A stretch of DNA of 64,000 nt. Origin: Pseudomonadota bacterium. Lineage in GTDB: Bacteria; Desulfobacterota; Desulfobulbia; Desulfobulbales; JAGXFP01. Position 1 is the stretch's first letter; every line of letters starts with the position of its first letter. A program made the position numbers and the translations under genes. Where the stretch lies: contig JAHJIQ010000045.1 in assembly GCA_018823285.1 (NCBI GenBank), positions 1 through 64,000 on the forward strand. Reading direction: 5' to 3'. The notes beneath the pieces were generated by a model. It did not search any database and was not told the origin of the DNA. It saw nothing but the letters and a program-made list of their open reading frames with translations. Positions 24,675 to 32,105 of this stretch are shown here, piece by piece.

Positions 24675-25357
24675 TGATGGGAGATTTAAAGGGGAAGGAC
24701 TTTTTCGCATCCTGGAGCGGGGGCAAGGACTCCTGTCTCGCCTTGTATCGGGCGATCAGGCAGGGCGGCCGCCCCCGTCGGCTTCTGACCATGTTCGGTG
24801 ATGACGGCGAGAAGAGCAAATCGCATGCTCTTTCCCGCGAGATCATCCAGGCCCAGGCCGACGCCTTGGGAATTCCGGTGGAGATCGGCAGCGCCTCGTG
24901 GGACGATTATGAGGCGAGGTTTCTGGAGCATCTTGCCGGTCTCAAAGCTGATGGATTGGGCGATGGCGTTTTTGGCGATATCGATCTTCTGCCGCACCGG
25001 CAGTGGGTCGAGAAGGTGTGCGACAAACATGGGATCACTCCCCATCTGCCGCTCTGGCAGGAAGAGCGGCGGAAACTGGTCGGAGAATTTATTGAGGCGG
25101 GTTTTGTCGCAATGATCGTGGTTGTTGAGGATAAACGTCTTGACCGCTCCTTTCTCGGACGCCGGATCGACTGGCCGACCATTGAGGCCCTTGAAGCTGC
25201 TGGGGCCGATGCCTGTGGTGAGGAGGGGGAATACCATTCGCTGGTGATTGACGGCCCGCTTTTTTCATCGGCTCTCAATCTGCAGACAGGTGCTATTGTC
25301 GGCCATGGCGGGTATAGTTTCCTGGAAACTGCATTAGAAACTGAGAAGAAAAACTGA
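24674..25357 (+). CDS. DUF71/COG2102 PP-loop ATP pyrophosphatase, predicted B12-salvage amidoligase
   Basis: 227 residues with the PP-loop SGGKDS (15-20) and the conserved end motif GEEGEYHSLVIDGPLF of the diphthine-ammonia ligase family. In archaea and eukaryotes this family completes diphthamide. Bacteria have no diphthamide, and members next to B12 transport genes have been predicted to act in cobalamin salvage. Here it overlaps the btuB stop (TAATG) and precedes exbB in the riboswitch-controlled operon, which strongly fits that idea. The actual substrate is not known. Confidence 0.85.
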   Translation: MMGDLKGKDFFASWSGGKDSCLALYRAIRQGGRPRRLLTMFGDDGEKSKSHALSREIIQAQADALGIPVEIGSASWDDYEARFLEHLAGLKADGLGDGVFGDIDLLPHRQWVEKVCDKHGITPHLPLWQEERRKLVGEFIEAGFVAMIVVVEDKRLDRSFLGRRIDWPTIEALEAAGADACGEEGEYHSLVIDGPLFSSALNLQTGAIVGHGGYSFLETALETEKKN

Positions 25358-25371
25358 ACCGAGGTGTCCAG

Positions 25372-26100
25372 GTGGCAAATTATTTTTTAAGTGGCGGGCC
25401 GGTAATGTATCCGCTTTTGGCCTGCTCCTTTCTGGTTCTTTTCGTTGTTATTGAAAGGGCGATCTTCTGGATCGGTATTGATCTGCAGCGAAATCGTGAC
25501 CTGCTTGATGAGGTGCTCGAACTCTGTCAGGACGGCAGATGGGATGACGTGCGGGAAAAGGTGCGGGGAAGCCGCGATTTTGTGATCCGGATTCTGGTGA
25601 CCGGCATTCTCCACCGGGAGTTTTCGATGAGCAAGGCGATGGAATCGGCGGCCACCGAGCAGCTGCGCAAGATGGGCCGGTTCATGGGGGTGCTCGACAC
25701 CATGATCACGGTGGCCCCGCTCTTAGGCATTCTCGGTACGGTGATCGGGATTATCGACTCCTTTGAGATCCTCGGCGCGGCCGGAATTGAAGACCCCCGG
25801 GCGGTCACCGGCGGCATTGCCCAGGCTCTGATCACCACCGCTGCGGGCTTGAGTATCGCCATCGTCTCGGTATTTCCGTTCAATTATTTCAGTTCCCGGC
25901 TGAACAAGGCGGCCCATTCCATCGAGCAGTACGCGACCAGTCTGGAGATAGTCTACGAGAAGCTGGTAATTCCAGAAGCCAGAAGCCAGAAGCCAGAAGC
26001 CAGAAGCCAGAAGCCAGAAGCCAGAAGCCAGGAAACAGGAGCCGGAAGCCAGGAGCCACGGACCGGAAGCCAGACGCCGGTTTCCGAGGAAAACCCGTGA
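25372..26100 (+). CDS. exbB: ExbB-type proton channel protein (MotA/TolQ/ExbB family)
   Basis: 242 residues from a GTG start (GAGGTGTCCAG upstream). There are three membrane segments: about 12-30, 115-135 (TVAPLLGILGTVIGII) and 160-180 (ALITTAAGLSIAIVSVFPF), with the conserved ExbB/TolQ pore region. With ExbD and TonB it converts the proton gradient into force for BtuB. The C-terminal ~35 residues are an extra hydrophilic tail made of PEARSQK repeats, encoded by a 7-base tandem array. The stop overlaps the exbD start by 4 bases. Confidence 0.9.
   Translation: MANYFLSGGPVMYPLLACSFLVLFVVIERAIFWIGIDLQRNRDLLDEVLELCQDGRWDDVREKVRGSRDFVIRILVTGILHREFSMSKAMESAATEQLRKMGRFMGVLDTMITVAPLLGILGTVIGIIDSFEILGAAGIEDPRAVTGGIAQALITTAAGLSIAIVSVFPFNYFSSRLNKAAHSIEQYATSLEIVYEKLVIPEARSQKPEARSQKPEARSQETGAGSQEPRTGSQTPVSEENP
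25974..26029 (+). repeat. heptanucleotide tandem array (AGAAGCC) inside the 3' end of exbB
   Basis: Eight perfect tandem copies of the 7-base unit AGAAGCC, followed by degenerate copies (AGGAGCC, GGAAGCC) to about 26070. Because 7 is not a multiple of 3, gain or loss of a unit shifts the reading frame of the exbB tail. Related CCAGAAGCCAG sequence occurs intergenically at 53727-53815, so the array probably derives from an interspersed repeat. Confidence 0.9.
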
Positions 26101-26528
26101 AGATCAACCTTCCGGAAAAGCGCCGGGCGAGGATCGAGATGTTGCCGCTGATCGATATCGTCTTCCTGCTGCTGGTCTTTTTCATCTATGCCATGCTGTC
26201 GATGGCCGTTCACCGGGGAGTGCCGGTGGAGCTGCCGGTGTCTTCGACGGCGGCGCCGGAAAAAGAGTCGATATTGTCGGTAACCGTCAAGCAGCAGCAG
26301 GATGGAGAGAGCAGGATATTCGTCGATGAGGAAATTGCCGACCTTTCACGGCTGGCAATGGTGTTGAAAGAAAAGGCGGCGATTGAAAAGGAGAAGTCCG
26401 GCCGGGAGCCGGGAGTGCTTCTTTTTGCCGACCGCCAGGTTGATTACCAGCAGTTGTTCCAGGTGCTCGACCGGATCAATCAGGCGGGGTTGAGTCGTAT
26501 TTCGTTGCAGGCTGATGTTGAGCCGTAA
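26097..26528 (+). CDS. exbD: ExbD-type energy-transducing protein
   Basis: 143 residues: a short cytoplasmic N-terminus (KRRARIEM), one membrane segment (LPLIDIVFLLLVFFIYAML) with the essential Asp of ExbD/TolR in LIDIVF, then a periplasmic domain ending in VLDRINQAGLSRISLQ. It forms the proton channel with ExbB and works with TonB. The ATG overlaps the exbB stop (GTGAAG junction), so expression is coupled. Confidence 0.92.
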   Translation: MKINLPEKRRARIEMLPLIDIVFLLLVFFIYAMLSMAVHRGVPVELPVSSTAAPEKESILSVTVKQQQDGESRIFVDEEIADLSRLAMVLKEKAAIEKEKSGREPGVLLFADRQVDYQQLFQVLDRINQAGLSRISLQADVEP

Positions 26529-26534
26529 CTCCAT

Positions 26535-26692
26535 GTTATCCTTCGACAGGCTCAGGATGAGCGGCTTTGACAGGCTCACCATCAGGATGACCCTTCGACA
26601 AGCTCAGGATGTGCGCGGAGCTGAGTGGTTTCCGCTCACCCTGAGCATGTCGAAGGGTGAGTCTGTCGAAGGATGAGCTTGTCGAAGATTGG
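26535..26692. repeat. interspersed palindromic repeat cluster (CCTTCGACA-GCTCAGGATGAG family)
   Basis: Several direct and inverted copies of the unit CTTCGACAGGCTCAGGATGA are packed between exbD and tonB: forward-type copies near 26538, 26567 and 26594, and inverted copies (CACCCTGAGCATGTCGAAGG, GTCTGTCGAAGGATGAG, GCTTGTCGAAG) from 26637. Such elements are common in multiple copies in many bacterial genomes and can fold into strong hairpins. They may dampen transcription into tonB. Confidence 0.8.
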
Positions 26693-26748
26693 ACGGCGCT
26701 GACGAGAAAAAAGCACAATCTGGCGTGAAGCGGGCTTGATGGGTATTT

Positions 26749-27420
26749 ATGGAATTGATTGACAGGAACAGCATCAGGATTGTGTTCGCTATCCTTATTT
26801 CCCTGCTGTTGCATGTGATTATTTTGAACTTGGGTTCCGGGAAGACTCAGGCGCCTCTGGTTGGGGCGGTCAGAAAGAAGGTGACGGTCCGGCTGGTGGC
26901 CAGAAAAGCACCGGCGAAACCGGTGGCAAAGTCTGTTTCCCGCCCGGTCAAAAAAGTTGAGAAGGCTGCGCCTTTAGAGATTACCGAACCGGTGGCGGTC
27001 GTTGTCCGGGAGATTCCGCCGTTGGTTGTGCCGGCGTCTCCGGTAGTTCCTGAGCAGGTTGTTGAGAATGCCGAGTCGGCTCCGGAGGTCCGGCAAACCC
27101 CGGAAGTACAGGGAGCGGAGAACAACCGTGAGATGGCATCCGCAGTGGTTCTGGCGAGACCCTTGTATAAGGAAAATCCCCCACCTGAATACCCGGCCAT
27201 GGCCCGACGACGTCAGTTGCAGGGCACGGTCCTGTTGGAAGTTGCGGTCAGCAGGGAGGGGAAAGTGGAAGGGCTGGAAATCGCTGAAAGCAGCGGTCAC
27301 AAGGTGCTTGACCGGGCTGCGGTAGAGGCGGTTCGATACTGGCTTTTTGAACCGGGCCGCGAGGGTGGGCGGCAGGTGCCCATGAAGGTGCTGGTTCCGG
27401 TCCGTTTCAGTTTGAAGTAA
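26749..27420 (+). CDS. tonB: TonB-family energy transducer
   Basis: 223 residues: one N-terminal membrane anchor (IVFAILISLLLHVIILNLG) containing the conserved His, a Lys/Pro-rich periplasmic spacer (~45-125), then the C-terminal TonB domain with NPPPEYPAMARRRQLQGTVL and the VKAV/RYWLFEPGR region. It couples ExbB/ExbD to the receptor, here probably BtuB, across the periplasm. It is separated from exbD by the 220-base repeat cluster but lies in the same operon. The ribosome binding site is weak. Confidence 0.92.
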   Translation: MELIDRNSIRIVFAILISLLLHVIILNLGSGKTQAPLVGAVRKKVTVRLVARKAPAKPVAKSVSRPVKKVEKAAPLEITEPVAVVVREIPPLVVPASPVVPEQVVENAESAPEVRQTPEVQGAENNREMASAVVLARPLYKENPPPEYPAMARRRQLQGTVLLEVAVSREGKVEGLEIAESSGHKVLDRAAVEAVRYWLFEPGREGGRQVPMKVLVPVRFSLK

Positions 27421-27428
27421 TCCTGGAA

Positions 27429-28343
27429 ATGAAAATATCATCAGTAAAAATCATATTTGTCATCCTGGCGCTGTTCTGGTGGATTCCTGTTGCGTCCTCC
27501 GCCAGGACCATAACCGACCAAATCGACCGGGCAGTGGAATTGCCGGAGCGGATTTCCCGGGTGGTTTCTTTGGCCCCCAGCATCACCGAAGTGGTCTATT
27601 CGCTTGGGCGCCAGGAGTTGCTGGTGGGGGCAACCCTGTACAGCGATGACCCGCCGGAGGCGAAACTGTTGCCCCGGGTCGGTTCCTATGTTCAGCTTGA
27701 TCTGGAAAAAATACTGGCCCTGAAACCGGATCTCTGTCTGGCGATCAAGGACGGGAATCCAAGGCACACCGTTGAAAGAATCATGGGAATGGGGATTCCG
27801 GTCTACGTGGTCGATCCGAAAAGCCTGGCCGGGATTATCGAGATGATTTCCGGATTGGGTGCGCTTCTCGGCGCGGGAGAAAAAGCCGCAATGATCACCT
27901 CTGATATGCGCAAGAGAATCAAAGCCGTTCATGAGCGACTGGCCGGGGCCCATGCCCGGCCCGGGGTATTTTTTCAGATTGATGCCGAGCCGATTGTTTC
28001 AGCCGGGCCCGGCACCTTTATCCATGAGCTGATCACCACTGCCGGGGGTCGCAATCTCGCCGGAGAGGGGGCGGTCGGCTCCTACCCGAAATTCAGCTGG
28101 GAAGATATTTTAGGCTATCAGCCCGAGGTGGCTATTGTGGCATCCATGGCGGGAGGCTTTTCGGTTGAGGCCCTGAAGGCGGGCTGGTTTCGCTGGCCGC
28201 AGATTCCAGCGGTCAAAAACAACCGGGTCCATGTGATTGATGCCGCTCTGGTTGACCGGCCCACCCCGCGCCTGATCGATGGTCTGGAAACCTTTGCCGG
28301 AATCATTCATCCGGAAATATTTGGAGAGCTGGTTGCAAAGTGA
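27429..28343 (+). CDS. btuF: periplasmic cobalamin-binding protein of an ABC transporter
   Basis: 304 residues with a Sec signal peptide (ending near VASSARTI) and the class III substrate-binding fold: RVVSLAPSITEVVYSLG, a long linking helix, and the second lobe with GGRNLAGEGAVGSYPKFSWEDILGYQPEV. It passes the ligand from BtuB to BtuCD. Siderophore-binding proteins share this fold, so the B12 assignment rests on the riboswitch and BtuB in the same operon. It is 8 bases after tonB. Confidence 0.88.
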   Translation: MKISSVKIIFVILALFWWIPVASSARTITDQIDRAVELPERISRVVSLAPSITEVVYSLGRQELLVGATLYSDDPPEAKLLPRVGSYVQLDLEKILALKPDLCLAIKDGNPRHTVERIMGMGIPVYVVDPKSLAGIIEMISGLGALLGAGEKAAMITSDMRKRIKAVHERLAGAHARPGVFFQIDAEPIVSAGPGTFIHELITTAGGRNLAGEGAVGSYPKFSWEDILGYQPEVAIVASMAGGFSVEALKAGWFRWPQIPAVKNNRVHVIDAALVDRPTPRLIDGLETFAGIIHPEIFGELVAK

Positions 28344-29340
28344 TTTCATTTCCATAAACCGGAAGCTGCTTCTGGTTCTGCTGGCCCTGGGGATACTTCT
28401 GCTTCTGAGTATTTGCCTTGGTGTGGCTCTGGGCTCATCCGAGATCAGCTTCCGGGAGATGTTCAGGGTATTCAGCGGCGAGGCTGATCCGGAATCGGTG
28501 ACGACCGCCATTATCCGCCAGATCCGGTTGCCGCGGGTGGTGCTGGCCGCGGTGATCGGGGCGACCCTTGCCCTCGGTGGCCTGGTGTTTCAAGTTCTTT
28601 TACGAAATCCTCTTGCCGAACCTTATATCCTCGGGGTTTCCGGGGGGTCGGCGATCGGGGCGATCCTTGCCATGCTGGCCGGGCTGGCACCTTTTCCCGG
28701 GGTTGCGCTGGCCGCGTTTTCCGGCAGTATGCTGGTGCTCTTGCTGGTCCTGATGCTGGCCACGGGCAGGTCCAAAGGACGGAATGACTCCCTTCTTCTC
28801 GGCGGGGTGATGATGAATGCACTGTGCGGGGCGGTCATCATGTTTCTGATCTCCATGTCCCGGAATACTCAGGTCCATCACATTCTCTTCTGGCTGATGG
28901 GCGATCTTTCCACTTTTTCCCGGGAGCAGCTGCCCCTGCTGCTGCCGGTGTTTCCCTGTTTTATCGTGATCCTGATCATGGCCCGGCCCATGAATCTGTT
29001 GCTGCTGGGCCAGGACAATGCCGCAGTGCTGGGCGTGAATGTCAAACTGGTCACCAATCTTTTGCTGATTGCCACGACCTTCATGGTCAGTGTGGCGGTC
29101 AGCCATTCCGGCCTGATCGGTTTTGCCGGGTTGGTGGTTCCCCATATTCTCCGACTGCTGATCGGGGGTGATCATCGACTGCTGATCCCCGCCTCGATTC
29201 TTGGGGGGGGATCTTACCTGATTATATGTGATCTTCTCGCCCGCAGCCTGCCGGCCTCGGGCGAGATGCCGGTCGGGATCGTGACTGCGTTGATCGGTGC
29301 TCCGACCTTTATCTTCCTGCTCTGGAGGGCCAACCGATGA
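28333..29340 (+). CDS. btuC: cobalamin ABC transporter permease
   Basis: 335 residues from a TTG at 28333, which has GGAGAG at a good distance and overlaps btuF by 11 bases; the frame to 28279 would overlap much more. About ten membrane segments; typical FecCD/BtuC motifs are RLPRVVLAAVIGATLALGG, NPLAEPYILGVSGGSA and SGLIGFAGLVVPHILRLL. It forms the inner-membrane channel for B12. Its stop overlaps btuD (ATGA). Confidence 0.92.
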   Translation: MQSDFISINRKLLLVLLALGILLLLSICLGVALGSSEISFREMFRVFSGEADPESVTTAIIRQIRLPRVVLAAVIGATLALGGLVFQVLLRNPLAEPYILGVSGGSAIGAILAMLAGLAPFPGVALAAFSGSMLVLLLVLMLATGRSKGRNDSLLLGGVMMNALCGAVIMFLISMSRNTQVHHILFWLMGDLSTFSREQLPLLLPVFPCFIVILIMARPMNLLLLGQDNAAVLGVNVKLVTNLLLIATTFMVSVAVSHSGLIGFAGLVVPHILRLLIGGDHRLLIPASILGGGSYLIICDLLARSLPASGEMPVGIVTALIGAPTFIFLLWRANR

Positions 29341-30122
29341 AGGCGGTTGCGGTCAGGGATCTTGATCTGTCTTACGGGAAGGTCCAGGTTTTGAAAAAGG
29401 TGGCGTTCGAGGTTTCCGGCGGGGAATTTGTGGTCATTATCGGTCCGAACGGTACCGGCAAGACCTCGCTGCTCAAGGCTCTGGTCGGACTGGTGAAGAC
29501 GTCGGGCTCCATAGAGATCCTTGGCCGGAACCTTGCTGAATACAGCAGGAAGGAGCTGGCGGTATCGGTCGCGGTGGTGCCGCAGCAGGTGGCGTTAGAT
29601 TTTCCCTTTACCGTGGCGGAAACCGTGCTGATGGGGCGATCCCCACATCTTGGGCTCCTGGAATCCGAGGGAGACCATGACCGGCGGATTGCCCGGGAGG
29701 CCATGGAGTTTACCGATATTGCAACGCTTGCCGACCGGCGCCTCGATGAGCTTTCCGGGGGGGAGCGGCAGCGGGTGATCATTGCCCGGGCCATCTGCCA
29801 GGAACCGCGGCTGATTATGCTCGATGAACCGACCGCCTCCCTCGATCCTGCCCATCAGGTCAGGATCATGGATCTCATGGAACGGCTCCGCCGGGAACGG
29901 GGAACGACGGTGATCATGGTCTCCCATGATCTGAATCTTGCGGCCATGTACGGTGAGCGGCTGATCCTGTTGAAGGATGGCCGGGTCAGTGCCTCCGGAA
30001 CCCTTGATGAAGTATTGGTTGCGGGGCTCCTGGAAGAGAATTATGGTTGTCGGATGGTGGTCGAGCGGGGGAGTAAGGGAGGGGTGTTGAGGGTTTTTCC
30101 GGTTCCGGATAAATTTTGCTGA
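29337..30122 (+). CDS. btuD: cobalamin ABC transporter ATP-binding protein
   Basis: 261 residues. Walker A is GPNGTGKT (36-43), the signature is LSGGERQRV (~138-146), Walker B is LIMLDEP, and the switch His lies in MVSHDLN. It powers the BtuC permease. The start overlaps the btuC stop by 4 bases. Siderophore systems have nearly identical ATPases; the operon fixes the assignment. Confidence 0.93.
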   Translation: MKAVAVRDLDLSYGKVQVLKKVAFEVSGGEFVVIIGPNGTGKTSLLKALVGLVKTSGSIEILGRNLAEYSRKELAVSVAVVPQQVALDFPFTVAETVLMGRSPHLGLLESEGDHDRRIAREAMEFTDIATLADRRLDELSGGERQRVIIARAICQEPRLIMLDEPTASLDPAHQVRIMDLMERLRRERGTTVIMVSHDLNLAAMYGERLILLKDGRVSASGTLDEVLVAGLLEENYGCRMVVERGSKGGVLRVFPVPDKFC

Positions 30123-30134
30123 GGATGGCTTATT

Positions 30135-30551
30135 ATGAGAAAACTATTAATTCTGATGATGGTGGGGGTTTTTATGTGTGCAGTGGAAAGTGGTGCGGAA
30201 ATGGTGACAACGGATTCCGGTCTTCGCTATGAGGAGCATGCGGTTGGCTCAGGCGGTGAGGCTGTTGCCGGCAAACAGGTCGAGGTCCATTATACCGGCT
30301 GGCTGAATAACGGGGATGCCAAAGGCAAAAAGTTCGACAGCTCCGTCGATCGCGGCCAGCCATTTTCCTTCAAGCTCGGGGTCGGTATGGTGATCAGGGG
30401 CTGGGACCAGGGAGTGGCCGGGATGAAAATCGGCGGTAAAAGGACCCTGTATATCCCTTCAGCACTTGGCTACGGGCCTCGCGGCGCTGGTGGAGTGATT
30501 CCGCCCAACACGGACCTGATCTTCGATGTGGAGTTGCTGGGGGTTAAATAG
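30135..30551 (+). CDS. exported FKBP-type peptidyl-prolyl isomerase
   Basis: 138 residues: a signal peptide (about 1-21, ending ESGAEM) and one FKBP domain with VEVHYTGWLNNG, FDSSVDRGQPFSFKLG, VIRGWDQGVAGM and the ending IFDVELL. It should isomerise prolines in the periplasm. It lies 12 bases after btuD on the same strand and is probably read through from the B12 operon; a specific role there is not evident. Confidence 0.93.
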   Translation: MRKLLILMMVGVFMCAVESGAEMVTTDSGLRYEEHAVGSGGEAVAGKQVEVHYTGWLNNGDAKGKKFDSSVDRGQPFSFKLGVGMVIRGWDQGVAGMKIGGKRTLYIPSALGYGPRGAGGVIPPNTDLIFDVELLGVK

Positions 30552-30603
30552 ATTTGGTTGAGGGGCAACTGAGAAATGGGGGCTGGTATTTGGTCCGGGT
30601 CAA

Positions 30604-31254
30604 TTATAAGAAGATATCGTGGTAGATGACTCCCATTTCCTTGAGTATCAGGTAGAGTTCCCGGCCGACCCAGGCATCGGTGGCTGCGTAACGGATCTGT
30701 TTTTCAGTGAGGATGTCTGTTGCCCAGTTTGAGCGTTGCGCGCTTTTTGAGATTCTGAAACCCAGAAGGACTGCAGTCATGCCCCGCAGGCCATGGTTTC
30801 TGATTCCGCTGGCTTTGGCGACTTTTGAAAGCTCAACAAAACCGTCATCGATAAACGTGGTGATTTTCTGCAGTTGAATGATGTCCTGATCAACGGCGAC
30901 ACCGCATTTGATGATCCTCTCGGTTTCCAGAATCTTTCGCAGTTTTTCAGGAAAATTCAAATGCTTCAGCTGGAAGAGATAGACACATTTTTCTCCTGCC
31001 AGCTGGAGCAAGGAAGGAAGATGGTCCTGCCCTTTCAGGTAGTTGGGCCTGGTTTCGGTATCAAAGCCCAGGAGGCTTTCCTTGTTGAGCTCATGCACCG
31101 CCTTGTCGAGACCATCACGGGTGTTGATAACCTTGATTTTTCCCGGGTAGCTTCTGATCGGCAGTGAGTTTATTTCTTCCTTGGTCATCCGCCGGTCAAA
31201 GCCGAGACGTTCGAAAGGCGCATGCATGTTTGGAGAGAGTTTTTCCGGGATCAT
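30604..31254 (-). CDS. DEDDy-type 3'-5' exonuclease domain protein
   Basis: 216 residues with the RNase D/WRN-type exonuclease fold. Exo I is GFDTETRP (D65 and E67), exo II includes D122 (GVAVDQDI), and exo III is Y189-x3-D193 (YAATDAWVG). All four acidic residues are present, so it should be active on RNA or DNA ends. It lacks the HRDC domains of full RNase D. It starts inside the stop codon of the upstream DUF4384 gene (4-base overlap), the last gene of a coupled three-gene operon. Confidence 0.9.
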   Translation of the reverse strand: MIPEKLSPNMHAPFERLGFDRRMTKEEINSLPIRSYPGKIKVINTRDGLDKAVHELNKESLLGFDTETRPNYLKGQDHLPSLLQLAGEKCVYLFQLKHLNFPEKLRKILETERIIKCGVAVDQDIIQLQKITTFIDDGFVELSKVAKASGIRNHGLRGMTAVLLGFRISKSAQRSNWATDILTEKQIRYAATDAWVGRELYLILKEMGVIYHDIFL

Positions 31255-32105
31255 TGCAGCCTTGGATTGATGATCTGGTATGAGGCGGTGTCCTCCGCCC
31301 GCGACTTGGGCGGGATCGAGGCCATGAGTCTTGCGATCTCGGTCACTGCGAATTTGGTGGAATCCATCACCCCGTAATTGCCGTGGGCCTTGACCTCGGA
31401 GAACAGATTGACCGGGCCGCGGGTGCTGATCACCTTGATGAACTCGGTGTCTCTCTTATGCCCGGGAAGAGTCGCCACCTGGAAGGTCATCAGACTGCCG
31501 CGGTCTTCCTTGGCCGGTATCTGATATTCCTTGTTCGGTTCAACCTTGTTGTCCCTGCGCAGTTTGTTGGGATAGAGCAGGGTCACGGTGCCGTCTGCAG
31601 AAAAATTGAGTACGGTGATATATCCTTCCTTGGTCGAGCTGACGTTGACGATCATCTCTTCACCATTCTCGAAAACTTGTTTATTCAACCAGACCTTGAC
31701 CTTGTAAAACGGGTCTGGCTCGCCTTTTTCTTCCTGAACTTCAGAACGCAGGGTGACCCGGTACACCATTTCCGCCGGTTTGGTGGGGGAGGGCTGTTCC
31801 ACATCCAGTTCCCACTTCAGGACGTCTTCGTTCACAATCCGGCCATAACTGACCGAATGGATGAAATCTCCCGCCATCGAGAAATTCTTCACCAGGGTCT
31901 CGGCCTGCACCTGAACCCCGCAGACCCTGGAAACGGCCTCATGTCTGGCCCGCTGCAGGGCGAGATTCTGGGCCTCTTCCGGAGTGATATTGGAGATGGC
32001 CGCCTCACCGATGGTGGTGATTGTGGTTGCCCCCTGCGCCTGGCCTGCCAGGAGAATCCAGATCAGGAAAAAAATTGCGTTTAGTATGTAATTGTATGAT
32101 TTCAT
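31251..32105 (-). CDS. exported DUF4384-domain protein
   Basis: 284 residues with a signal peptide (ending GQAQGA), an N-terminal region similar to secreted LPP20/FlgT-like modules (EAQNLALQRARHEAVSRVCG), and a DUF4384-like C-terminal domain (VWLNKQVFENGEEMIVNVSS, then YITVLNFSADGTVTLLYPN). DUF4384 domains are often fused or adjacent to caspase-like peptidases, as here. Start and stop overlap both neighbours by 4 bases. The function is unknown; it is probably a periplasmic or outer-membrane partner of the protease. Confidence 0.85.
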   Translation of the reverse strand: MKSYNYILNAIFFLIWILLAGQAQGATTITTIGEAAISNITPEEAQNLALQRARHEAVSRVCGVQVQAETLVKNFSMAGDFIHSVSYGRIVNEDVLKWELDVEQPSPTKPAEMVYRVTLRSEVQEEKGEPDPFYKVKVWLNKQVFENGEEMIVNVSSTKEGYITVLNFSADGTVTLLYPNKLRRDNKVEPNKEYQIPAKEDRGSLMTFQVATLPGHKRDTEFIKVISTRGPVNLFSEVKAHGNYGVMDSTKFAVTEIARLMASIPPKSRAEDTASYQIINPRLQ

